From: Deltaproteobacteria bacterium
GTDB taxonomy: Bacteria; Bdellovibrionota_C; UBA2361; JAGFJO01
Assembly: GCA_024102635.1 (NCBI GenBank)
Contig: JAGFJO010000142.1
Span: 1-51,684 of the forward strand
Direction: 5' to 3'
Length of the DNA: 51,684 bases
Positions 16,373 through 24,682 of this stretch are shown piece after piece. The translations under genes were made by a program, and so were the position numbers. The notes below the pieces were generated by a model. The model made no database searches. It was given only the letters and a program-made list of their open reading frames with translations, and was not told the DNA's origin. Every line of letters begins with the position of its first letter. Positions within the stretch are counted from its first letter, which is position 1.

Positions 16373-17587
16373 TTATGACTTCGCCATGTTCTCGTCGACA
16401 TAGCCATGAGTCAGGTCACATCCCCAAGCAGTGGCTTGGTGGGGACCGGATGCCAGATCGGCTGTGATGACGATTTCGCGGCCTCGCATGTATTCGTCGA
16501 CCGCATTCTCGTCATGCGGACACGCAACTCCCGCGCTGCAAACCAGGTGTTCTCCGTACCTGATCTCTACATTAGCCGGATTAAATTCTGCCCCCGAAGC
16601 CCCTAATTCCGAGAGGACCCTTCCCCAATACGCGTTTTCTCCTGCCAGCGAGCACTTCACTAGCAGGGACTGGGTTACCGCACGGGCGGCGCGGCGCGCA
16701 TCCGATACCGAACGTGCCCCGGTTACCGTCATGGTGAGAAACTTGGTGGACCCTTCACCATCTCCTGCCATCTGCTGAGCAAGACTTATGCAAACGCTCC
16801 TAACCGCTTGCGCGAACTGTTCATATGCAGCCGTCCCTTTTGAGCTTATACGGGGTGCCGCTGAGGCTCCATTGGCAAGAAAGAATACGGTATCATTCGT
16901 CGAGGTGCACCCATCCACACTCATCATATGGAACGAATCTTGAACTGCCGCATCGAGCGCGCCCTGCAGCACAGCCGGATCGACTGAAGCATCACTGACG
17001 ATCAGGGCAATCATGGTGGCCATCGAGGGAGAGAGCATGGCGGCCCCTTTCGCCATACCCGAAACCGTTACCGTAATTCCTTCATGCTCGAAGGACGCAT
17101 GCGCCAGTTTCGGCCTGGTATCGGTTGTCATTATCGCCTCTGCCGCGTCCATGCCGCCGCCCACGGCGACCTTGCCGCTGACTTTAGCCGCCGCATCCAC
17201 TGCCAGCTGCTCATCTAGAGGGATACCTATAAGGCCGGTTTGCGCAATCAAAACTTCTTTGGGGCTGCACCCAATAGACGCAGCAACTTGATCGCACATC
17301 CTCTCCGCTACTCTAATGCCTTGCTCCCCGGTCGCAGCATTGGCGTTGCCTGAGCTGATAATAACCGCCCTTGCCCGCCTGTTTTGAAGATGGCGCTTAC
17401 TAACTATTATCGGCGCGGCGACCACTTTGTTACGGGTGAAGACTGCGGCCGCATCGGCGGGGCTCTCCGATACGATGACGGCTACATCCTTTTTACCGCT
17501 TGATTTGATTCCGCAAGATTCTCCCGCTGCTAGAAAACCTGTGGCGAGACAAACTCCGGCCCGCTCGACTGCACTTTTCTCGTTCAT
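16373..17587 (-). CDS. argJ: Bifunctional glutamate N-acetyltransferase / N-acetylglutamate synthase
   Basis: A protein of 404 residues of the self-cleaving ArgJ family, which transfers acetyl from N-acetylornithine to glutamate. The autoproteolysis region reads MAKGAAMLSPSMATMIA, with the Ala190-Thr191 cleavage site and Thr191 as the nucleophile. ISSGNANAATG and SVDGCTSTNDTVFFLANG are also conserved. Whether it uses acetyl-CoA as well cannot be told from sequence. It starts 12 bp after argC on the same strand and is followed by a 160-bp gap before the unknown gene. Confidence 0.95.
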   Translation of the reverse strand: MNEKSAVERAGVCLATGFLAAGESCGIKSSGKKDVAVIVSESPADAAAVFTRNKVVAAPIIVSKRHLQNRRARAVIISSGNANAATGEQGIRVAERMCDQVAASIGCSPKEVLIAQTGLIGIPLDEQLAVDAAAKVSGKVAVGGGMDAAEAIMTTDTRPKLAHASFEHEGITVTVSGMAKGAAMLSPSMATMIALIVSDASVDPAVLQGALDAAVQDSFHMMSVDGCTSTNDTVFFLANGASAAPRISSKGTAAYEQFAQAVRSVCISLAQQMAGDGEGSTKFLTMTVTGARSVSDARRAARAVTQSLLVKCSLAGENAYWGRVLSELGASGAEFNPANVEIRYGEHLVCSAGVACPHDENAVDEYMRGREIVITADLASGPHQATAWGCDLTHGYVDENMAKS

Positions 17588-17599
17588 AAGTGTTCTTCT

Positions 17600-18628
17600 T
17601 TAAGGATATACCCCTTCTACCGGCAGCCCTGTACGCTCGTCCAGTCCGAGAGCTAGGTTTGCGTTCTGAATTGCTTGTCCTGCAGCCCCTTTCACCAAAT
17701 TGTCCAACACAGAAGTGACTATAACTCGCCCGCTTCTGGCGTCGATGACCGGTGAAATTCTAATTGAATTCGAACCACGCACCTCCTTAGTTCCCGGCGG
17801 CTGATCACAAACATGAATAAAGGGCTCATTGGAATACGTGTCGCGTAGAGCTTCAATTACACCTTTAAACGTAGCGCTGGTCCTCAGCGGAGCCGAACAC
17901 GTGGCATGTATGCCCCGGGACATCGGGACAAGATGCGGTGTGAAACTAATCGTAACCTTCTTAGCACTGAATTTTTCAACGCCCATCTCCATCTCAGGGG
18001 TATGTTGATGCGAGGCTACCTTGTAGCTTCTTACATCCTCATAGGCGTGCGGCAAGTGGTAGGCGGGCCCGGGATTTCTGCCGGCGCCGGAGATTCCTGA
18101 CACCGCATCTACTACCGCGATCGGCTCTACCAAGTCCGCCCGATAGAGAGGCGCAAGAGCTGCAATTACTGCCGTTGCGTAACAGCCCGGATTTGCAATT
18201 CGCGATGAGGGACTGATCTCACTTCGGAAAAGTTCAGTAAGGCCGTAAGCCCATTTACCTAACTCAGATGGTGCAGTGTGCTCACGTTTATACCATTCCG
18301 TGTAAAGCTCTTTATAAGGAAGCCGAAAATCCGAACCGAGATCTATTATCAGCCGGTTGGATAGTTTGCCGAGTGTGCTCATCGCCTCGCCGTGCGGCAA
18401 AGCGCAGAAGATCACCTCACACTCGCTCAAGGCGCTCATTGCATCTTCGAGCTTTCTTAGAGTAAGGGAGTTTGAACCTAAACTGGGGTAAAGGTGATGG
18501 ACCTGCTTTCCGGCCTGGGAATCGGCAGTAGCAGCCTTTAGCGTGAAGTTGGGGTGCAACGCCAAAAGCCGCATAAGTTCTGCGCCGGTATAGCCTGACG
18601 CGCCGATTATTCCAACGTTAATCTTCAT
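17600..18628 (-). CDS. argC: N-acetyl-gamma-glutamyl-phosphate reductase
   Basis: The start is set at the ATG at 18628, giving MKINVGIIGASGYTGAEL; an upstream start at 18667 adds 13 residues that overlap a candidate promoter. The product has 342 residues. The NADP-binding GASGYTG (9-15) and the catalytic Cys149 in ANPGCYATA are clear, as are the C-terminal GAAGQAIQNAN residues. It reduces N-acetylglutamyl phosphate to the semialdehyde. It heads the argC-argJ-(unknown)-argB-argD cluster and is divergent from the MFS gene. Confidence 0.95.
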   Translation of the reverse strand: MKINVGIIGASGYTGAELMRLLALHPNFTLKAATADSQAGKQVHHLYPSLGSNSLTLRKLEDAMSALSECEVIFCALPHGEAMSTLGKLSNRLIIDLGSDFRLPYKELYTEWYKREHTAPSELGKWAYGLTELFRSEISPSSRIANPGCYATAVIAALAPLYRADLVEPIAVVDAVSGISGAGRNPGPAYHLPHAYEDVRSYKVASHQHTPEMEMGVEKFSAKKVTISFTPHLVPMSRGIHATCSAPLRTSATFKGVIEALRDTYSNEPFIHVCDQPPGTKEVRGSNSIRISPVIDARSGRVIVTSVLDNLVKGAAGQAIQNANLALGLDERTGLPVEGVYP

Positions 18629-18638
18629 TATGCGATGC

Positions 18639-18667
18639 AATATAGCGGAGATAGGCAACCGCTGCAA
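18639..18667 (-). promoter_or_regulatory. Candidate sigma-70-type promoter for argC
   Basis: On the minus strand TTGCAG (18667-18662) and TATATT (18644-18639) are separated by 17 bp. The -10 matches 5 of 6 bases but the -35 only 3 of 6. Initiation about 7 bp downstream would leave a leader of only 4-5 nt before the argC ATG. Found by eye. Confidence 0.35.
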
Positions 18668-18769
18668 TTATCCCGGGGGATTGGGAATGATAGACCGCAA
18701 AATTAAGGCCAAGCTTTTTTCTCGTGTTCCCCCGCAGCCCCGATTTCGATTAGACTGGCCGGGGTATAT

Positions 18770-20005
18770 ATGAATTACCGGCCACGAACAATCCTCGCAC
18801 TACTGACCGGGCTTAACTTATTAAACTACATAGATCGCTTTATTTTGGCTTCACTTGTGGAGCCTGTAAAAGCGCACTTTCAGTTAAGCGATGCGCAGGT
18901 TGGAGCTCTATCTACAGCTTTCATACTTGGTTACTTCCTAACGAGTCCCATATTCGGTTACCTCGGCGATCGGGTTGAACGGAAGCGGTTGATAGCGGCC
19001 GGAATCTTCTGCTGGAGCCTGGCAACGGTTCTGACAGGGTATGCTGAAAGTTTTACGGCGCTGCTCCTTCTTAGAGTTGCGGTTGGAATCGGTGAGGCTA
19101 GCTACGCTACCCTAAGCCCGGCGATAATCTCCGACCTTTTTCCCTCCAACCGCCGAAATATGGCTCTTACCTGCTTCTATGTCGCCATTCCGCTCGGTGC
19201 AGCTCTGGGATACTTATTCGGAAGTTGGGCGGGTACTGCTTATGGCTGGAGCTATGCCTTTATCTGGGTCGGGGCGCCGGGACTGCTGCTGGCCTTTTCG
19301 GTGCTTCTTTTCAATGAACCGCCTCGCGGGATGTCGGACGGGGATGCTGCGCTTAAACCTGCGGCTGCTCCCTCGGCCAATGAGATATTAAGGCTCTTCA
19401 AGGTCCCCTCGTTTAACTATGCAATCTGGGGATATGTGGCCTATGCCTTTGCGCTTGGGGCTTATCAATATTGGGGCCAGGCGTTTCTACAGCGCTCGCA
19501 CGGGATGGAGCTGGATAAGGCCGGACAGTTTTTTGGTGGGGTGATGGTGTTTACCGGGATCGGAGGCACATTCTTGGGAGGCTACCTTAGCACTAGGCTT
19601 CGAACAAAGACCAACCGCGCTTACGCTTATGTCTTGGGCGGCTCGGTTCTTACCGCTCTTCCCCTCACTGTATTGTTCACATTCTCCGAGTCGCTGCCTG
19701 TCGTTAAAGCAGCCATGACTGCTGCAATGTTTCTATTGTTCCTGCCGACTGGACCGATCAATACGGTTATTCTGGAAGCGGTTCCGGTGAATCTGCGAGC
19801 AAGTGCTATGGCTTTGAGCATCTTCTGCATACACGCGTTTGGCGACCTTTGGTCCCCAATGTTGGTAGGCAAAATCTCTGATTACATGCAGAACCTCAGC
19901 CTGGGTCTAGTCATTCTACCCGCTGCCTTGGCGGTCTGTGGAATTCTCTGGTTGCGCATCGATCCTTCCAAACAAGCGTCGGAAAACCGTACGCCTGTGT
20001 CTTAG
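18770..20005 (+). CDS. MFS transporter, Spinster-like
   Basis: An inner-membrane protein of 411 residues with about 12 predicted transmembrane helices. The start NLLNYIDRFILASLVEP, the loop 2-3 signature GYLGDRVERKRL and GIGEASYATLSPAIISDLF match the Spinster-type branch of the major facilitator superfamily. Members carry lipids or small organic anions; the substrate here is unknown. The ATG lacks a strong Shine-Dalgarno sequence. It is divergent from argC and is followed by the cold-shock gene 192 bp later. Confidence 0.85.
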   Translation: MNYRPRTILALLTGLNLLNYIDRFILASLVEPVKAHFQLSDAQVGALSTAFILGYFLTSPIFGYLGDRVERKRLIAAGIFCWSLATVLTGYAESFTALLLLRVAVGIGEASYATLSPAIISDLFPSNRRNMALTCFYVAIPLGAALGYLFGSWAGTAYGWSYAFIWVGAPGLLLAFSVLLFNEPPRGMSDGDAALKPAAAPSANEILRLFKVPSFNYAIWGYVAYAFALGAYQYWGQAFLQRSHGMELDKAGQFFGGVMVFTGIGGTFLGGYLSTRLRTKTNRAYAYVLGGSVLTALPLTVLFTFSESLPVVKAAMTAAMFLLFLPTGPINTVILEAVPVNLRASAMALSIFCIHAFGDLWSPMLVGKISDYMQNLSLGLVILPAALAVCGILWLRIDPSKQASENRTPVS

Positions 20006-20089
20006 AAGAGAACATGCCGCTGCGAAAATTACCTAGACCTTAGCCCGGCAATACCTTTAACAGATTAGATTAACTGGCCGTGACTGAGC

Positions 20090-20105
20090 GCATGCCCTGG
20101 CATGC
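20090..20105 (+). promoter_or_regulatory. Hairpin in the cold-shock gene leader
   Basis: GCATGCC and GGCATGC separated by two bases, about 90 bp before the csp start. It may form a small stem in the untranslated leader. Cold-shock genes often have structured leaders, but no standard thermosensor was recognised here. Confidence 0.35.
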
Positions 20106-20197
20106 AGTTTGCCATTAGTCTTGGCTATCCGCTTCTCGGGGGAGGATACAACCGCGAACGCGGCTAACTTTAGTGGTCAGTCAAGGAGGTACTATCG

Positions 20198-20509
20198 ATG
20201 TTAAGAATAGAAGGAATATCTAAGCTGCTGGGGAAGGTTAAATGGTTCAATAATACCAAAGGATATGGATTTATTGTGCACACCTCAGGCAAAGATGTGT
20301 TTGTGCACTATTCGCAGATTCAAACCGACGGATACAAGTCCCTGCAGGAAGGGGAAGAGGTAGAGTACGAGTTGATCGAAGGACCCAAGGGGTTACACGC
20401 GCTGCGAGTGCGCCCTAATAGGCCGCACATCCAAACCGCCGTCCCTGCGGCCATGCACCCGGAGGCTCCCGGACCGAGAGACGCAGATATCTTCATCATG
20501 GAGAGGTAG
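20198..20509 (+). CDS. Cold-shock domain protein
   Basis: A protein of 103 residues with one OB-fold cold-shock domain (about 10-75). Both RNA-binding motifs are intact: KGYGFI (RNP1) and VFVHYS (RNP2), after the usual GKVKWFN. A 30-residue Pro/His-rich tail extends beyond the usual 67-70-residue family length. The expected role is RNA or single-stranded DNA binding as an RNA chaperone. A full AAGGAGGT Shine-Dalgarno sequence lies at 20183-20190, and a strong terminator follows the stop, suggesting a highly expressed single-gene unit. Confidence 0.95.
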   Translation: MLRIEGISKLLGKVKWFNNTKGYGFIVHTSGKDVFVHYSQIQTDGYKSLQEGEEVEYELIEGPKGLHALRVRPNRPHIQTAVPAAMHPEAPGPRDADIFIMER

Positions 20510-20562
20510 AATTTAAACTCCCCTAATCGTAGAAAGACGAGTGCTATTGGCTGGAGCTGTAT

Positions 20563-20600
20563 CCCGTTGCGGGCCGTCCGACCCGCAACGGGCTTTTCTT
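20563..20600 (+). terminator. Rho-independent terminator after the cold-shock gene
   Basis: A perfect 11-bp stem, CCCGTTGCGGG (20563-20573) and CCCGCAACGGG (20582-20592), with an 8-nt loop, followed by CTTTTCTT. It lies 54 bp after the stop codon. Confidence 0.92.
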
Positions 20601-20753
20601 ACGAAAAATTCGCATAAGCGTTCACTAGGGTAAAAGGCTTCTAGGGTACAACTGATTACAACCATTAAGTTTTGCGCTACGAATGGTGCACCCGGTAACA
20701 GTAACCAGAGCGCTTCGAAACGGTGCTGGCAAGGTTCTTGCTCATCTTGTTAT

Positions 20754-20772
20754 AGCGGATAAAACATCCGCT
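20754..20772 (+). promoter_or_regulatory. Short hairpin in the leader of the 20808 gene
   Basis: AGCGGAT and ATCCGCT flank a 5-nt AAAAC loop. It lies 35 bp before the chosen ATG. The rest of the 20510-20807 gap holds the csp terminator (20563-20600) and nothing else recognised. Confidence 0.4.
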
Positions 20773-20807
20773 TGTTGACCCGCTATCCTGGGCGGGAGCC
20801 TTGTTGT

Positions 20808-21146
20808 ATGACGGATAACTTTTCAACAAGAATTACTTTTGACCAAAAATACTGTTTAGTTCTTTTGGTAAAAGAGATTCTGTCTCAACTCAACGAAGTT
20901 GCTGCTTTGCGAAAGCAGAAGCGCTCTGCCGAGATTAGTTTACTGATTTTAAGAGAGATGTGTTCCGTGCTGCGAGACCTTGAGCCATCTCTGCAGGAAG
21001 CCTATTTTGAGATTTTGTTGAGCCTGGCGGACAAGTCGAGGAGTCCCGCGCGCCATACAGTGAGCGAAAGTTTCGTGCAAGCGAGTGTCGGCGCAAAACG
21101 CCGCTTCATACAAAGCATCAGAATGGATCTAGTTGAAAATCTTTAA
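20808..21146 (+). CDS. Unknown small helical protein
   Basis: The ATG at 20808 (MTDNFSTRITF) is preferred over a TTG at 20772 because GGGAG lies nine bases before it. The product has 112 residues, is mainly helical and Leu/Arg-rich (LLVKEILSQLNEVAALRKQKR), with a basic C-terminal third. There is no membrane segment or known family. A 7-bp inverted repeat (AGCGGAT/ATCCGCT) at 20754-20772 lies in its leader, and a short hairpin follows at 21218-21235. Flanked by long gaps on both sides, so it is probably monocistronic. Confidence 0.55.
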   Translation: MTDNFSTRITFDQKYCLVLLVKEILSQLNEVAALRKQKRSAEISLLILREMCSVLRDLEPSLQEAYFEILLSLADKSRSPARHTVSESFVQASVGAKRRFIQSIRMDLVENL

Positions 21147-21217
21147 ACAGGCTGTAGTTTTTCTTTACTAGGAACGCCAACCTCTAGACTGGCTAATTCG
21201 ATGAACGTGAACCTTCG

Positions 21218-21235
21218 GCCGACTTAGAAGTCGGC
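21218..21235 (+). terminator. Hairpin after the 20808 gene
   Basis: GCCGACTT and AAGTCGGC form a perfect 8-bp stem around a 2-base centre, 71 bp after the stop. The tail (GCTTCACTT) is not a strong U-tract, so termination is only possible. Confidence 0.4.
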
Positions 21236-21338
21236 GCTTCACTTATGCGGAAGATCTCGGACTCGCTTGCTCCCGCACGACGCACTTCTTTTGAATCGCT
21301 GCGCTCGCTCAGGTCGTGCACGACAGTTCGGCGATCTA

Positions 21339-21362
21339 GGGGCGCCGCTAATGCAGCGCCCC
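21339..21362 (-). terminator. Hairpin downstream of the exported modular protein
   Basis: GGGGCGC and GCGCCCC form a 7-bp GC stem with a 10-nt loop, 11 bp after the stop on the minus strand. There is no U-tract, so it may protect the 3' end rather than terminate. Confidence 0.45.
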
Positions 21363-21373
21363 AGAATTTCATA

Positions 21374-23407
21374 TTACAAGCAAACCGAAGAGGTTGCTGG
21401 AACGGAGTTCACATCGCTTGTGGTGACTGAGAATATCTCCTCAATCTTCCGCAGCAAGCGCTTGTCTCCCTTGTTCAGCTTTGGCTTGAGGGTCTTAAGC
21501 TCATTCATCACTTGCAGCGCAATATCCCGCAGCGTAGCCGCATTGGTACGGTACTCATCCAGAATATCCTGATTGCTGACGCTGGCACAGAATACCGTGT
21601 TAGAGCATACGGTTTGCACCCGCGCGACGCTCCAGGCAAGTCTCCAGTTCTCCTGACGGAGCCGCTCGGCTTCGCGAAGGGCCTTCTTAGAGAACGCTTT
21701 GGTGGTTGTATTGAGAAGCGTCTTTTTTAGTCTGACCGTGGCCAGCTTTACCAAGTTGCGCTGCTTATGAGCGCCGCCATCAAGCTCCATCAAAGTAGCT
21801 GTGATGTCTTTATTGGTACAGCCGAGGCATGACGTTCCGTCGCCCTCGCACACCCCGCAGCGATCAATAGTCGCCGTTCCGAACGGGTTATCTAAGCAGT
21901 CGACGCAGGCGTCATTTCCTCCGCACACTCCGCAGCGGTCAACTTTAGCTGTGCCGAACGGTGTTCCGGCGCAATCAAGACAGCTGGTACCATCACCGCC
22001 GCAGATGTTACAGACGTCGAATACCTTCACCCCATTAATGGTTCCTTCGCAGTCTCGGACGCAGCCGTTGATACTTACAGCCGCGCTACATAACTTGGCA
22101 GAATAGCCGTCGCTTACCTGCAGGTATACCGTGCAAGCAACTGGTGACCCGTCTGCGTTGCTGGAATTCAGCGTGAGACTAGGTTTCTGAGCAGTCGGCG
22201 AACTTATCACTCCTCCCGGACAGTTGGTTGTCCAGAGATAAGTTAATGGCCCGCTGTTGTCGGTATCCTTTGAGGCAGACCCATCGAGCTGCACGCCAGT
22301 TGTTTCGGCCGAGCAGGCGAGGTTTTGATACGCTGCAGCCGCTCCGGCGTTACACACCGGAATCTTGTTGACCGGAACGCTTACAGAGAACGGACAGGTA
22401 GCCTTAGCACCGACCGTGTCGGTAAAGGTCACATCCACATTGTAGCTCTTACCGTGGTGGGAGCCGTTAGGGGTCCAATTGATAGTGACATTCACCGGGT
22501 TTGAGTTGGTGCTGTTATTTGCCGGAGTAACTGTGGCGCCGGGCGGCAAACCGCTATAGGTCACTTTTAGGTTCTGCTGTTGATTGTCAATTCCTTTGAA
22601 TTTAGCCTGGAAAGGAGTTCCTACATTTACGACTGTATGTCCGCTTCCCGAGATAGCCTGGCAGATAGGGTCTTCGATAAACGCATTTTGGTTGGCGGTG
22701 TCATAGAAGCCCCGGATCGAACGGTACCAATTGGTAAGAAATCCATCGGCGCCGTACGTCGTGGAAAGACCCTTTACCGGATGGAACCACATCCCGATCT
22801 TAAGATCGAACTGAGCACCCTTCCAAGGGTTCCCTGCTCCGCCCGGATAGAGCGGAGTATGAGTATTGATTTTAGTGCCATCAATAATGAAACCGAGAAC
22901 TCTCTCTTCGTCATCATCATAGGCTATGAGTTGCTTTATCCAGCCGGTCGGATTTTTTGCAGAGCCCGGCGCGGCTTCCGAGCTTAAAATCTTATCGGCT
23001 GGCTGTGCGCCTGACTGCGGCGAGCCATCAGACCAGCTGCTTTCATTCACCGAGTTGTACGCGTAGACCGTAAGTTTCGGATCGGCGTGATTTAGAGCGT
23101 CAAAGTAGAAAAACGCCAATTCTCCCGCATACCCCTTCGGGTTGGGCCCGTTATTGAACGCCAGCTGAAACCCATCCGGGAGGTAGTTGGTGTTCGGCGC
23201 TTTTGAAAATCTTACAATCCACTGAATTTGATTGCTCTCGCTATCAAAGGTTATGTCGAATTTTTTACCCACCCCGGCGGTTGTATTGCCGGCACTGAGG
23301 CTTGGCGTCCATACAAAATGGTATGTCTCCGCATAAACGGCGCTGCTGAAACACAGTGTTAAAGCGGTAAGCAAAGCGGAAAAAAGGCTCCACGAATTTT
23401 TTAACAT
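21374..23407 (-). CDS. Exported modular protein with Ig/PKD-like domains and Cys-rich repeats
   Basis: A protein of 677 residues. A signal peptide ends near VYAETY (about residue 26). Then come a ~210-residue beta-rich N-terminal domain of unknown family, an Ig-like domain (about 255-345; GTPFQAKF then VDVTFTDTVGAKATCPFSV), and a PKD-like domain (GSASKDTDNSGPLTYLWTT). Next are three Cys-rich repeats of the form DCxGxxxGxAxxDxCGVCxGDGTSC (about 450-530), and finally a helical C-terminal domain of about 140 residues. Such architecture suggests a secreted adhesin or surface protein; no function is proven. AGGAG ten bases before the ATG is a good ribosome site. No sorting signal was recognised. 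Confidence 0.8.
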   Translation of the reverse strand: MLKNSWSLFSALLTALTLCFSSAVYAETYHFVWTPSLSAGNTTAGVGKKFDITFDSESNQIQWIVRFSKAPNTNYLPDGFQLAFNNGPNPKGYAGELAFFYFDALNHADPKLTVYAYNSVNESSWSDGSPQSGAQPADKILSSEAAPGSAKNPTGWIKQLIAYDDDEERVLGFIIDGTKINTHTPLYPGGAGNPWKGAQFDLKIGMWFHPVKGLSTTYGADGFLTNWYRSIRGFYDTANQNAFIEDPICQAISGSGHTVVNVGTPFQAKFKGIDNQQQNLKVTYSGLPPGATVTPANNSTNSNPVNVTINWTPNGSHHGKSYNVDVTFTDTVGAKATCPFSVSVPVNKIPVCNAGAAAAYQNLACSAETTGVQLDGSASKDTDNSGPLTYLWTTNCPGGVISSPTAQKPSLTLNSSNADGSPVACTVYLQVSDGYSAKLCSAAVSINGCVRDCEGTINGVKVFDVCNICGGDGTSCLDCAGTPFGTAKVDRCGVCGGNDACVDCLDNPFGTATIDRCGVCEGDGTSCLGCTNKDITATLMELDGGAHKQRNLVKLATVRLKKTLLNTTTKAFSKKALREAERLRQENWRLAWSVARVQTVCSNTVFCASVSNQDILDEYRTNAATLRDIALQVMNELKTLKPKLNKGDKRLLRKIEEIFSVTTSDVNSVPATSSVCL

Positions 23408-23708
23408 TGCAAACTACTCCTGTTGCTTGATTACTGCGCTGAAGGCAGGGAAAACAGCTCGAATGAAGGTGAAAAAAATGTGAACAACCTGGCTCTCGAA
23501 AACTGAAGTTTCGAAAGTTGCACTTTAGCGGATAGCAGATTTTGCTTGAAGTGCGATTGCTAGTCAAAAAAAGTTGAGGCTCTATTGTTTCAGGGCCGGA
23601 AAAAGTCGAGTCAAATTGACACTTTCCGTTGCTACAAAATAGATGCAATCAAGCCAAAGGGGCGGATGGACCGGCACGGCCGTCCATCCGCCCCAACCTT
23701 CATCGGGA
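23408..23708. other. Intergenic region between two minus-strand genes
   Basis: A 301-bp gap. It contains the terminator-like hairpin of the 23709 gene (23659-23694) and two weaker inverted repeats, TCGAAA/TTTCGA at 23496-23514 and GCACTT/AAGTGC at 23520-23554. The promoter of the exported protein should lie here but no clear -35/-10 pair was seen. Confidence 0.5.
23659..23694 (-). terminator. Strong hairpin after the 23709 gene
   Basis: GGGGCGGATGGAC and GTCCATCCGCCCC form a perfect 13-bp stem with a GC-rich loop. On the minus strand it is followed by TTTGGCTTG, a weak U-tract. It lies 14 bp after the stop. Confidence 0.65.
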
Positions 23709-24188
23709 TCAATCATCATCGATTCCGGTGGTCCCGTCGCCGAGGCCCAGGAAATCCACTTCTTGCAGCATCCCGAGGCGATGTAAGCGCAAGCACAGAG
23801 TTGCCATCAAGATAGCGGCCTGTGTGCGCTTCTTGTTGGTCGGGTCAGTAGCGCGGATCGTCAATACGAGCCACTCAGCCAACCCATCAGCGTCCGGAGT
23901 CTTAAGCGTCTGCTCAGCCACTCGCTGCAGCAGATCGCTAGCATCCTGGAGGCCGATAGCGGCAGCGTACCTCCGAATGCGGTCGGCGGTATCGCCGTCA
24001 CGCTGGGGCTGCGGGACCGGAGCAGTGCCGGGAACGATCTGCTCCTGCACCGTATCCGGTTCGAGTTCCAACCCATCCTCTGGAGGCTCGTGCTGGATAG
24101 GCGGCTGAGGAGGCGTTCCTCCTCCCTTCCTCGGATAAAAATCCGTCTTGCCTTCTTCGGAAGGCGTTCGTGTGGGTTCCGTAGTCAT
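23709..24188 (-). CDS. Unknown Pro-rich protein with a structured leader
   Basis: The start is set at 24188 because AAGGAG lies six bases before this ATG; the open frame extends upstream only through palindromic leader sequence. The product has 159 residues. The first ~65 are rich in Pro, Glu, Gly and Thr and probably disordered (GGGTPPQPPIQHEPPEDG). The rest is a helical domain (DTADRIRRYAAAIGLQDASD, then AAILMATLCLRLHRLGML) ending in an acidic tail. No signal peptide and no known family. Codons end in G or C more often than in most neighbours. Three long inverted repeats precede it and a 13-bp hairpin follows it. Confidence 0.7.
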   Translation of the reverse strand: MTTEPTRTPSEEGKTDFYPRKGGGTPPQPPIQHEPPEDGLELEPDTVQEQIVPGTAPVPQPQRDGDTADRIRRYAAAIGLQDASDLLQRVAEQTLKTPDADGLAEWLVLTIRATDPTNKKRTQAAILMATLCLRLHRLGMLQEVDFLGLGDGTTGIDDD

Positions 24189-24237
24189 GGTTGACTCCTT
24201 TTGTATGGCGTGAACCCCGTATCCTGATCGGCGTGCC

Positions 24238-24256
24238 GCGAGGGAACTTCCCTCGC
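24238..24256 (-). promoter_or_regulatory. Leader palindrome 1 of the 24188 gene
   Basis: GCGAGGGAA and TTCCCTCGC around a single central base: a perfect 9-bp inverted repeat, 50 bp before the ATG. A dyad with a 1-nt centre fits a protein operator at least as well as an RNA hairpin. Confidence 0.55.
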
Positions 24257-24264
24257 TGCTAGTG

Positions 24265-24313
24265 CACCACCGTGTGTTTATAAGCCATTCAGGCTCATCA
24301 ACACACGGCGGTG
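24265..24313 (-). promoter_or_regulatory. Leader palindrome 2 of the 24188 gene
   Basis: Arms of 14 bases (24265-24278 and 24300-24313) pair with one mismatch around CCGTGTGTT/AACACACGG. An inner AGCC/GGCT extends the stem toward the loop. Long enough to form a stable RNA stem. Confidence 0.6.
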
Positions 24314-24343
24314 TAACCTCTAATGTAACCATGCATGCTTGAT

Positions 24344-24379
24344 TGCATCTCTCTGAAGAGCGCTCCACAGAGAGATGCA
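24344..24379 (-). promoter_or_regulatory. Leader palindrome 3 of the 24188 gene
   Basis: TGCATCTCTCTG and CAGAGAGATGCA form a perfect 12-bp stem with a 12-nt loop, about 155 bp before the ATG. On either strand no U-tract follows. Confidence 0.6.
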
Positions 24380-24682
24380 TCTAAATTGCATTACCCGCGA
24401 GAGGAAAGAGAAAGAACAATGATCGTAGCAAAATATGTTCACTTGGAGGCTTAGTCAATTAGAAGTAACCTTCCGGAGTATTGCAGTAGCTGAATGATGG
24501 GTGCGCAAAGCAGCTCCCCTGGCTTTAACTCCTTGAGATCAAACCGGTCCCGCGCCTTCTAAGAGCGGCTTATAGAGACCGTTCCTTGATGCGGCGTCAT
24601 CCCAACCAAAAGTGGCCGAATCGTTATTCTAAGGTCAATTGAAGTGTTCGGTAAGACTCCGGCCATCTAATATGCTGAGCCT

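Larger units (their letters stand above)
24189..24682. other. 494-bp divergent intergenic region with three palindromes
   Basis: The half next to the 24188 gene holds three inverted repeats (24238-24256, 24265-24313, 24344-24379), listed separately. The half next to the CorA-like gene (24380-24682) shows no ORF or recognised RNA; a convincing promoter for the plus-strand gene was not found by eye. Confidence 0.6.
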
